64,000 bases of DNA from Trichoplusia ni. Taxonomy: Eukaryota > Arthropoda > Insecta > Lepidoptera > Noctuidae. Positions within the stretch are counted from its first letter, which is position 1. Each line of letters starts with the position of its first letter. Where the stretch lies: positions 496,001-560,000 of the forward strand of contig NC_039486.1 of assembly GCF_003590095.1 (NCBI RefSeq), written 5' to 3'. Below, in pieces: positions 26,701-38,700 of this stretch. The notes below the pieces were generated by a model. That model searched no databases, was not told the DNA's origin, and worked only from the letters and a program-made list of their open reading frames with translations. The position numbers were made by a program, and so were the translations under genes.

Positions 26701-29700
26701 CTCCACTATTTACTAAGTCGCAGCCGGTCAGTGACCCCTCGGACATGTCATCTTCCTCCGTCTTCGAGTTTGATCAAATAGCCTTTAATTGAAATTCGAT
26801 TTTCAAATGTGATTTTGGTCTAATCATGATTTTTAAGTACGTCTAATGTTTATCTTCTTGAGATACTTCTATATCTACTACAGTTGTGTTGCTGATTAAA
26901 ACACCAACTGCCCAGTTAAAATATTCCTACCCTTTAGCTGTAAAATATTTCTTGGTTATAACTTTATCATTCCGTATGTTAAACCACGTTAAGACATCCC
27001 ACCAACAACAAACTGACGCAGACGTTCGGTCCAGTTATTTACATCTCCGTTGTATATCATTTCATTTTTATTTCTCAGAAAAATGTCTATAATTCCACAA
27101 AGTTTGTTTTTATAGACTGTTTATGAATGTCTCAACCATTTCTTTTGATAAAAATGATTTCACCAGTATTTGTTGCTGAAGTCTTGCATCGAATCAGTGC
27201 AAATCAGCTTACGGATTCCGATATTCCTTCTACCATACCTGCTGTTTAATTTTCTGTGACATAATCAAATAGTGTTCATAATTGTTTGGACGATAAAATA
27301 ACCTTGAATTTTTTGTTATATCTTGATTGTTTGTGATTACTGATTATAAAACTGCTGGTAATTGAGCTGTTAAATTAAACCTTATTCAAAAAAAACATAC
27401 ACAATCTACAATATTATATGGATAGCCGAGTGGTATAGGTCATCACCACACCCGCTGCGTGTGACGTGTCGCGGGTTCAATCCCCGCGCTAGGATAAGCA
27501 CTTGTGATCCACGAATGCTTGTACTCAGTTTTTCGCTCTTTGTGCATGTTACGTACTTAAATTGTTTGTGAAAAAGTTTTTATAGGAATAAACAAACGGC
27601 TCAGTGTCATTCACGCAGTTTTTGATAAACCTGTTGGCACTCCATACATGGGTTTCAGACAAATACAAAAGAAACAGCTATGTTTTACATTTCTTCTTGT
27701 TGCTGATAACAAATAAAAAATCACATCGTATATTTACCCGACAGATTTGTTGTAAAATCTCAACAATTTAATCGTATAAGTCACAGAAAGCATAACGCAG
27801 GACCACACATCAGACTATCTCGTTACTCACTTAATGTTTGATATAGCTAGTAACAAGTCACATCTCGACACGCTCGCATAAATGACTCTCAATGTAATAT
27901 TTCTGCGTACTTATTGCCTTTTATTGCTATACAATGGCGTAATTATATTAATGCAGCTACTGCACGCTTTGTTATACCTAGTTAGCTGGTTGTAGTGAAC
28001 TTTGATGCGTTTTATTTAGATCTGGGGCCTACCACCACTTGGTAAAGTAATATTATTAGCGTTGTGAAAGCGTGACAGCGCAATACACAGTGTAGAGCGG
28101 CATCTCTCTCTTACACAACTGATATAAAATTACTTCGAGGAGGTATAAAGCCCTTCGGCGTAATTTTAGTGACTATCTATGTATATTTTTTGTAGTAGCT
28201 AAATACTATTCATCCATCAAAACATACATCCTATAAATTATACTTTCTACTCCAAATTTTTTTTATGTTATTGTTTTTCTTTTAAGTCCTGTGCTATCTA
28301 CTCTGACAGACTATACAAAACAAATTATTACCTATAAGATTTATGCAAGCCAGATGGTTGTAGTTATAATTATTATTGTTGTTTACTCATTGTGATAACG
28401 AGATAGGAATATTAATGTCAAATGTATCATTGCTGGTATAAAATATCTATATAATAATATGTTTAGTTATTAATTAACAATCTTAAAGATTGATAGAACA
28501 GCTAGGAGTTGCGGTTCGTTAAATCACAAACTTGTGTGGTATCTAACCACCTGTGTTTTAAAGTTATCCTGTAGTTCTGGACATACCGCACCACTCTGTT
28601 GCGGTGTTGCCCGCCACATTTCCATAACGACAGTCTTTAAAAGGTGGTAGTGACCCCTGACCTTGTTTCAAACCTATAATTTAACTAGACAGCTTCAAAA
28701 ACCACATCTTGATTCCTCTAAGGCTTATTGGAACATATGGATGTCAGGCTTTTCCACTTCGCTTTTAAATGTTAATGTATTTTTTCTTCTCAACTTTATA
28801 AATAGTATGTAGAATATAGTCTAGCTTTTAATATAGTTTTATGTTGTTATTTATTAATACACATTTGAGTATTTTACTTAGAAGTTGTGTTTTCTCTTTC
28901 AGAAAGCGCCATAACTATAGGCACTGCCGAGAATGAGGAACAACTGAATATTAGTGATGTTTGTAAGTGTATTATTACCTCTTATTCATATCATCGTTAC
29001 ATTTTGCTTTTCTTTTGGGATAAACGTGCAGTCTAATCTCCTATACGTAATCATATCATAACTGATTACCAAATGAATGATGAATGAACCTCTAAGTGAA
29101 AATAATAATATTATCATCATTTCAAATTCCAAAAATATTTTTCAAATTGTGTCGGCTAAACGTTTATTCTAAACGTCACCGCAGCACCACCATCATTCCC
29201 TGTCAATTACTTATAAAATCTCAAATATCTATTTCAAGCTATGATGAATCCTTCATAAAGGAATAATGATACTTTAAAGTCATTCAAGACGTCACGCATG
29301 AAATTTATCCGAAATCTTGGTCACGCTTCAGTGTCACATACCTTTACGTAAAACAAGAACAACAATGAATATGAAAACGATTTTGTTGTTCATTCGTAAT
29401 CAGAGATACGAACTGCATGATAATACTGCCGCTCTCACTTGGCAACAAGCTCGCTCGGTACACTGTCTATCTCCGCCACCATAAACCCAAAAAATTTAGC
29501 TTGTCCAACTGACCTTGCTCACTGCCGAAGCTCAAACAAGTTTTAAGTTATAACTTTGCAATGAACGTTTATATTAAAATGCTAAATTGTTCCGTCTTAT
29601 GAGTGACCTTCGGCGGTGTTTATGTTTTGTTTTTAATTCGTGGCTCCATGTGTATTGTGTGCCGTTTCTGATTCGGACACGAATTCCATAACATCTGCGC

Positions 29701-32700
29701 CTTTAATCTGTAGATATAGATTGAATCGACATAATCTTGTTGTGACCGTTACGCTGGCAATCGATTCATTCATAGCTTGTAATGGCGTTAATCTGTATAT
29801 CTAGAAGTTTCTTTATCTTGAGCATACAAATTTATTTTATCATTAATATAAGTCTGGCGTCCGAATACTCTCTTGGACACAACGAATGGGCACCAAAACA
29901 GTTTAAGTATATATCGACGTATGTTGCAGTTGAGGCGATCACATTGGCGGACCCGACGTTCGGCGCGGGCGCAGGCGCCGGCATAGACGATAGCATGGCG
30001 CGCCGCGACCAGCCCTACGTAGAGATCGTCGAGCAGCCGGCCAGTAAGGGCTATATTTCACCGGGACACCATGGCGGCGCAACCAGTTGCGCCACCGTGG
30101 TGTCCGTAAGCTACCAAACTGGACACCATACAGACACCAGAGTCGCCACACCACACTGAGACAGTATCAAAATGGACGTTGAAGAGACAGCACTACTGCT
30201 GTATGTACGTAGGAGAAGAGAGTTCAAGAGAAAAAAGAAACAGTGGTGGGTTCATCCTTATTTAGCCGATCGCTGTAAGAAAGGACAATTCGTCAACATA
30301 TACGCCGATCTAAGAAGATATCCGGATAAGTTTTTTAATTATGTGAGAATGTCCGTGAGGTCCTTTGATGAGTTACTGACTTTGTGTGAAAATGATTTGT
30401 TAAAGCAAGACACAATATTAAGAAAATCAATCAGTCCTGAAGAAAAGTTGTTTGTAACATTAAGGTAAGTTAAATCAAACTATGAACATTTTTAAAGTAA
30501 GTTTTATTAAAAAATGTAGACAAACAAACAAGCATGAACGTTTAAGTGCTATATAGATCCATAAGTGGTTCTGAGTCCTGTGAATCATTTGTGTCGCTTG
30601 GAGAACTTGCATATGTCATTGTATTCATAGAATTATATGGGGAATTAGGACTACTTGTGATAGGTTCATTCTGATAATTCGTGTTTGTCCTATAACTTGG
30701 TCCAGGATATTCAGTAGCAATCACTTGCCGTTGCGTCGAATAACCAGGATGGTAGGTGTCATGACTCATCATCCTGCCACCTGGATTAATTTCTGGAGAA
30801 TTCCGAAAAGACGGACCAGTATAATCAAACGTCCTGTTACCAGAAAAACCTGACGCATCGTTCAACAAAGTTAGCATCTTTATTTTGGTAGCCATTTTAA
30901 TTTGAGGAGGTAGATTTTTTAATGTGCTCAACAATGAAAGCAAAAATAGCCGATCTTCGTCAACCTCAGCTGTCTCGCGTAGTCTCTGCTCTGTTGTCTC
31001 ACGGCGTCTTTGCTCAATTGAATTATTTAATGCTTGAATAAAAGGATCATCGTCTACTGCTAGTTTACGTTTGTTTGTAGCTTTTTTTGGTCGCTCGCCT
31101 ACTTCAGTGCTCTCCGAATTTTTTTCTTCTTCACCTTCTTCTCTGATAGCTACTACTTTTTGTAGAAACTGTAACTGCTTAAAATATATATATTCGCTTT
31201 TGCGGTTAGTGGCTCCAGACCCGGACTTAACATTTCTTTGACGTTTGACTTCCCGCGCATAGCATGATCTGATGCTTTTCCACCTTTTTTGCAACACTAA
31301 CCCTGGAAATAAAATTATAACACTTATTACTTTTTGTTAATTACAGGTACCTCGCAAGTGGATGTACGATGAGAGAATTGCATTATAGCTTTCGTCTAGG
31401 ACAAACAACATTAAGCACAATAATAAAAGAAGTGTGTGCTGTGATTTGGGATAAGTTGCAAACATGTTTATCACTTCCGGCTACTGCAAATGACTGGATG
31501 AAAATAGCAGATGGTTTCGAAAAACATGCCAACTTTCCACACTGCATCGGTAGTATCGATGGAAAGCACATAAGACTGATTCAACCTGCTGATTCTGGTT
31601 CGATGTATTATAACTATAAACACTTTTTTTCATTGGTGCTGATGGCTGCATGTGACGCTAATTATAATTTCATTTATATAGACGTCGGTGCCTATGGGAA
31701 AAGTAGCGATTCAGCAATTTTCCAAGAAACTGAATTGTATAAGAAACTCATAAGTAATACTTTAAATATTCCAGAGCCCCTACAAATTTCAGAAAATAAC
31801 CCAACGCTTTTCCCTTACGTATTTATAGGCGATGAAGCATTCGGGTTGAGCACAAATATTATGCGTCCATACGGAGGAAACAACCTCAGTGCCGAAAAGA
31901 AAATTTTTAACTACAGACTATCGAGAGCTCGCCGTTACATCGAGTGCACATTTGGCATCTTAACAAATAAATGGAGAATTTTCCACAGACCATTAAATGT
32001 CCACACAGAATTAGCAAAATCCATTGTGAGAACATGTTGTGTGTTACACAATTTTGTACGTTCTAGAGATGGATATTCATATGATGATACTCTGACAATA
32101 ATGGGCTTTCAAACAACAACACAGCAAAATTTCAATAGAGGAGGGCGTGCTGCTACTACCACTCGAGATAATTTTACACATTATTTTGTAAACGAAAACC
32201 CACTTTCATGGCAAAATAATTATATTCATTAATAAATACATACACAACTTACAACGAGCTTTTGGCTTTCCATGTTACACCAGAAGCATCATGAACATTT
32301 ATTGATTGACAAATTCATTCAGAAAAATAAATGTTGTTTACTTACCAAAGCTCTTTTTTTGTTCAACGGTTTGCTCCTGTTCTCCAAATAAATCTACAAC
32401 TTCCTCCCAACATTTCTTTTTCAAATCTCTATCGGAATAATCTGACGAGGAATTATCCCAAAGTGATGGTCTACTTTGAATTTCGATAATAAACCTTTCT
32501 GTATCGAAATTATCCATCGTATGCAGTTAACAAACTACTCAGATATTAAATAAGCAGTTAAAAATAAACATAACCGCGACACGTGCTGCATGCAATGAGG
32601 TGGGAGCGTCACTGGCGGCCGGACTGGCGGCCGAGTGAGTGAGACACCATATCGCGCTATAGTAGTTAGTGGTGGCGCGACCAGCGTGGCGGCGCAACCA

Positions 32701-35700
32701 GTAACATTCTATGCACGCGTCCGAGTTGGTCGCGCCGCCAAATTGGTTGCGCAACTAAACGGACACCAGGTGAGTAACTCTCTATAGAGCTGTATACATT
32801 TTGTTGGCAGCGGCGACTGGTTGCGCCGCCATGGTGTCCCGGTGAAATATAGCCCTAAGGCGCTCAGGTCAGTATATACCTACTCAAATAAATAACACGC
32901 AGAGAAATAATGAAAGATGTAAGCCAAACAACTGGATTCGTGATACTGACGTATAGAACAGAATAAGCCGTAAAGTCAATGCATTTTTACTTATTTGCCG
33001 ATTTCAAACATATTTGCTACCCTTAGTTGCTTGATCCAACTTATAAGATAGGGTTACGTCTAGCTTACATCTCAATTTATATTATTTTCTTGCAAAATAC
33101 CGGGCAAGTCGCGGGCAACAACTAGTATAATGTAAAGGACGGTCATAGATACATTGTATTAGAACCGGTTCATTTTCTGTTGAAAAATCTTTTGAAAGAA
33201 ATTAATGGTTAATACCATGCTGTCTTTAAACAGCAAGTCTCTTACTCATTGACCGTTACAACAGCTATCAGAAATATTGTATTTTATTGTTACGTAGGTT
33301 AACCACGCGACGATTGTTCTAACATATACCACCAACAATTTTCCTCGTTTTATCATGAGGTCATGTTGATTGACCGAGAACCCTGTCTCGGTTAACTTGC
33401 CATTTATTGAGCATACTTAGTATTGAAATTTGGGGCCTTTTTTCGTTCCTAGGTTAAAAGGAATTTATATTTTTAGTAGACTGCCCAAAAAAGACGAAAC
33501 TATTCCCTAAACCACGGTCCATTTTTTTGGATCATGTTAATTGTAACTAAACTAAACTAATTGTAACCAAGTGTAACTTTACAATCAACATCACTGAAAA
33601 AAATACATTATATTATGTAAAAAGTACCATTTTGAATTTTATCTGTGCCAAATATTCACTCCATTCATAATAACAACTTTTATTAGTTAGTCCGTGACCT
33701 GTGAATTAGATAATATTATCTGCATAATTTGAACGCTTAGGAATGTAGAGTAATTAATTTCGAATTTTATTAAAAACTTAATTTCCTGTTCCTATAATTT
33801 GTTATGTAACCATAAAATAAAACTTGACTATTCATTATTCAAATAATGTCACAACAACATCAAGTCTTAATCATGATAAATTAAAAAAATATCAACTTGT
33901 AATTTGTAATTTTATTTTAAAGTGGTAACATTAAATATTTTTTGTTGCAATACCTCAGCTTGTCATTTCTGCCATTGTTGTGTTTGTCTTGCGCATTGTG
34001 AATACGTTTTCCCTTGTTTTTGCTATCTACCTGACGGTTAGTTGTAATATCGCAGGTGTAATAATGCGTGTCATTTATCTTTAATTGTCTAAGTAACTTC
34101 TGTATAATTTTGAGGAAAACGTGGACACTTAATTAAACCTTATTGCCTTAACCTCAATTCCAACTACATCGCATGTTGGCGAATCCCATTTCTCCAAGCA
34201 CTAACTCTACTGAGGGGAAGAATAAGAGGCAAATTAACCTCATGTCACTTGTTCAATAGGAACACACCAAAACGAATGAATTTTTCTGTACTAATGCAAT
34301 GTGTCACTGTCTAGGTCTTCAGCCTTATAGAAATCTCAGTTGCGCATGGATATGCAATTCTGTGAGTATCTTGCCCAGTTAAACAGCTAGTCCTTAGCTT
34401 CCATTACAATGACTGACCATTTACATTTTACAGAATCCTACAGTCAGTTTCTTACTAGTACATGGCTATAATTAGAATCATTGTAGGCAGAGAGCAAATA
34501 TTAATTGTATGATTCACCAATAACTTCGGTTGGGATCGTCATACGTTGTATTCCCAGATTGCAATATATTTACAGGAAGTATTTACCGTCTGACAATACT
34601 ACTACATCCTTATATTATCACTATGCAACTAGTCCGAGTACTAGTAACTATGATTAAAACCGTTTTTATGGATACTAATAGTAATCGATTCTCACACATC
34701 GAACTGAAAGCGTGTAACAATCGCAAGCGTTCAATATATTTGCCGTACATATCATAGGTTATCGCGAAGGGTGAAGTTTATACAGTTATATTGCACGGTT
34801 CAAACTGAAGTTAGGGCACTTAACAACTTTTGCACTTTAGCTTTGTTGTTATGTATCAAGCTCTCGCAATAAGGTGTTAACTCGAAATTTCTTAGAAATG
34901 GATTTTAGAATTTCTTACTTCTCGCGATGTAATAGAGAACAAATTTAAAAAGTAATTTAGTATCCCGAATATTGCTAGATGCATGAACGTCAAGAAACGA
35001 ACAAAGCCTAGATATAAATAAATATTAAATGCACTAAAGGTCGAAAAAAAACCGAAGAGAAATGAATAAATGAAACTTTTTTTAAATGTTTTCCAAACTA
35101 TAGGGTCATATTGTTTCGTTAATCGGCCATTAATACATGTGCGTAAGTCTAGGACATGTTGGCAGCTGATGTCCGGGGGCGGGCTGTGCTCGCATAGCTA
35201 GAGTGTCACAGAATACTACGAGGTCATCCACCTCGCCTCCATCTAGTGTGCAGTAGTCGACTGTTTATGATCCATTCCAACCACAAGTATATAGCTATAT
35301 TTTATGTATAGCTATATTTTAGGGCCGATGTGTATTTTCGTATTATCGCAGAGTAGAATCTCTCAGTACCATGGTTGCACTCGCGACTAGTCTAAAATAT
35401 GTTTTTGTTAAGTGAAACGAATTCGACATATGTACCTATGTTGTTTGTTGTCTAATGGAGTGATTCATTCTCATTAGTTTTAAATTTTGGCTTTGATATC
35501 ATAACGGTGCGACTCACTAGCCTCACATTATGTAATGGAGTCTGAAAAGGAAACTATAATCACAAATCCATTCATATGCATATTTAAGTTTGTGAATCAT
35601 CAGAGGTTTTCGATATTTTGGTTAAAGAGCCAACCGAGAAAAAATAAATAGCAAGTTGCTTCAATTTGTTATGTACGCTAAACATTTATTATACTACAAG

Positions 35701-38700
35701 TTCACCCGTGTAAAATGCGCAGTGCGCGAACTGCAGACGACGACGCGTGATACAATATNNNNNNNNNNNNNNNNNNNNNNNNNNNNNNNNNNNNNNNNNN
35801 NNNNNNNNNNNNNNNNNNNNNNNNNNNNNNNNNNNNNNNNNNNNNNNNNNNNNNNNNNNNNNNNNNNNNNNNNNNNNNNNNNNNNNNNNNNNNNNNNNNN
35901 NNNNNNNNNNNNNNNNNNNNNNNNNNNNNNNNNNNNNNNNNNNNNNNNNNNNNNNNNNNNNNNNNNNNNNNNNNNNNNNNNNNNNNNNNNNNNNNNNNNN
36001 NNNNNNNNNNNNNNNNNNNNNNNNNNNNNNNNNNNNNNNNNNNNNNNNNNNNNNNNNNNNNNNNNNNNNNNNNNNNNNNNNNNNNNNNNNNNNNNNNNNN
36101 NNNNNNNNNNNNNNNNNNNNNNNNNNNNNNNNNNNNNNNNNNNNNNNNNNNNNNNNNNNNNNNNNNNNNNNNNNNNNNNNNNNNNNNNNNNNNNNNNNNN
36201 NNNNNNNNNNNNNNNNNNNNNNNNNNNNNNNNNNNNNNNNNNNNNNNNNNNNNNNNNNNNNNNNNNNNNNNNNNNNNNNNNNNNNNNNNNNNNNNNNNNN
36301 NNNNNNNNNNNNNNNNNNNNNNNNNNNNNNNNNNNNNNNNNNNNNNNNNNNNNNNNNNNNNNNNNNNNNNNNNNNNNNNNNNNNNNNNNNNNNNNNNNNN
36401 NNNNNNNNNNNNNNNNNNNNNNNNNNNNNNNNNNNNNNNNNNNNNNNNNNNNNNNNNNNNNNNNNNNNNNNNNNNNNNNNNNNNNNNNNNNNNNNNNNNN
36501 NNNNNNNNNNNNNNNNNNNNNNNNNNNNNNNNNNNNNNNNNNNNNNNNNNNNNNNNNNNNNNNNNNNNNNNNNNNNNNNNNNNNNNNNNNNNNNNNNNNN
36601 NNNNNNNNNNNNNNNNNNNNNNNNNNNNNNNNNNNNNNNNNNNNNNNNNNNNNNNNNNNNNNNNNNNNNNNNNNNNNNNNNNNNNNNNNNNNNNNNNNNN
36701 NNNNNNNNNNNNNNNNNNNNNNNNNNNNNNNNNNNNNNNNNNNNNNNNNNNNNNNNNNTTTTCAAATCTGCTTATACATATTCACCTCACCCGATACGAT
36801 AGATTTTAGTTCATAGTAACCACCGTTCTTTAAGCCTGGAATAAAACCTATAAATAATCTGCTATTTAGCTCCGAGCGTCGAAACCGCGCCAATATATTA
36901 ACTGAATGAGCTTGCCTACATTTTTACTGCTAATAAAATGTAACAAACGTACACACAACACTATTGTTTGTTACTTTGTATTTAAATAGTTGAGTCTGTG
37001 TGTTGTGACGGAAATGGAGGATTTATTGTAATCATAAACATTGCCCTAACAACACCGATTTCAAATGAATCGGTCTTGTGAATGAATATCAGAAATAATT
37101 GAAAAGTTTTATAACCTCTGCATAAAACATCCATGTAAAGTAGTTAAAAAGATTTTAAATAATATTTTTTTACATCAAATCATTCAACCGACTTCTGACA
37201 AACACTTGAGACAAACTTTACGAAAATTAGATGCGACCAAATGACACCTATTTCACGGTAAATAAAAATAGAATCGACAAAATCGGATAATCTAGGTCGT
37301 CCAAAGTTATAAGGCATTAAAAAATACATACGAATTGAGTGCCTTCTTCATGAAATCGGTTGAAATATGTGTATGTGAGAAAAAGGGACCGCGTTATACA
37401 TCGTATATTGCTCCATCTTCCTTACTTCGATAAACAACATACGTTTTAACTACTGTCACCTTAAGTTAATATTTCCTCTCTGCAGATATAGGTAATCGTA
37501 CTAATTATTGCCATATACAAATCTTGTTTGTAACCCAACTGTATTTGTCTCCGGGACCAATGAACGCAGTGGAGCCGGAGCTATGTAACTAATACTTGGG
37601 GTTACCTAACAACTTTCCCAAACAGTTGGGAAGTTATGCCTCGCAGCGAATACATAACATATCTATTTTAGTAGGTTTGAATGTCTGTTTATCTATTATA
37701 ACATAAACACATTACTGTATAACTTATTATATTATCATACATACACCTTATTACAACTAATTTAAGTAATAAGTAGTAGTATTCGTTGTCTGTAATTTGT
37801 TTGCGAATATTGCCTGCAGATAAAACTGTCTGTGTCATCTAGAAAGCCTTTTAAAGAGTCATCATAGCTCTCATAGTTTATCTGCAATTATATAACTTTG
37901 AGTTATAAAATCTGTGAATGAATTCAGTCGTTAACTGACCACAAATTGGCAGAAAATATAAAAGAATTTATTAAACGTCTTGAAAATTAATTGTTTTCTT
38001 ACGATGTGCAACTTGAAACAGAAGTTTATACACTATGATGCAAAACCTCAGTGTGTCATGAGTCACAAGTGCGCCCAGATACCGCCGGTCAACAGACTAT
38101 TTATTCGGGTTCACAGCTCTTAAGCTAAGCTAACCACTAATACAAAACAATAGGGTATTCGAAAAAAAGAACAGTTTAGTCCGTCATACAGCTGTCCAAA
38201 AAATATTAGATACGTATTTGGTCTTTTATCTCAAAACTTAAAGCAGTTGAAGTAAAATATATATCGTTTGACGTCACTTACCAGTACTTTCGTGGTTACA
38301 ACTTTAGAAAACATTTTTTTTTTCGCCCTGTAGTCCTTACTACCAGATCCTGTTATTATATTTTATTATTGGAGCCCCCAGTTACCTTATGTGAAAGTTG
38401 GTGTAACAGCTTTATTGCATCGACAAATATGACATCCTTTTGCTAAATAAACATTATGCAAGTCCATAGTCTGATGAGATGCTTGCTTTGTCACTATTCG
38501 TTCATTATTTTGGTGATTAACTCAAAATTTAGGTTTATTATAATTATGAACATTATCTCTAGGACTCTTTTATAAAGGTCAAGACTTTAATTTTATATCG
38601 AATCTTCCACGTATCACATGTCATATTTACGTTTATCATTATCTCAAATTCAGGACTATTGTCTTCTGATCTTACCTTTTTTCGAATATAAATACGAATA

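Larger units (their letters stand above)
11728..28902 (+). other. dorsal intron 1 (17 kb)
   Basis: This is a large AT-rich intron without convincing coding exons. It holds a 27-bp-arm perfect hairpin (12951-13008), a non-autonomous hAT element (15201-16574), three TGACGTCA sites (18711-18782), Helitron-like fragments (about 20059 and 20936-21196) and a SINE (27417-27600). The remaining open frames are short, AT-rich and unsupported. Its size and the clustered CRE-type sites make it a candidate for enhancers. Confidence 0.6.
30048..32855 (+). mobile_element. Complete PIF/Harbinger DNA transposon (2,808 bp)
   Basis: The terminal inverted repeats are perfect for 40 bp, beginning GGGCTATATTTCACCGGGAC. 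They are flanked by the 3-bp duplication TAA (30045-30047 and 32856-32858), the TWA type expected of PIF/Harbinger. The element carries a two-exon DDE transposase on the plus strand and a two-exon MADF-BESS protein on the minus strand. Both frames are uninterrupted. Matching ends, an intact target duplication and intact genes suggest a recent insertion that may still be mobile. Confidence 0.95.

Noticed and set aside
27419..27495. tRNA gene on the plus strand
   Set aside because: Same reason: tRNA-like head of a SINE with body sequence following, and a family copy at 2715-3014.
35656..36816. Long open frames of 350-390 codons across the N run
   Set aside because: They exist only because N codons are not stops; the real residues at each end are few and non-coding in character.
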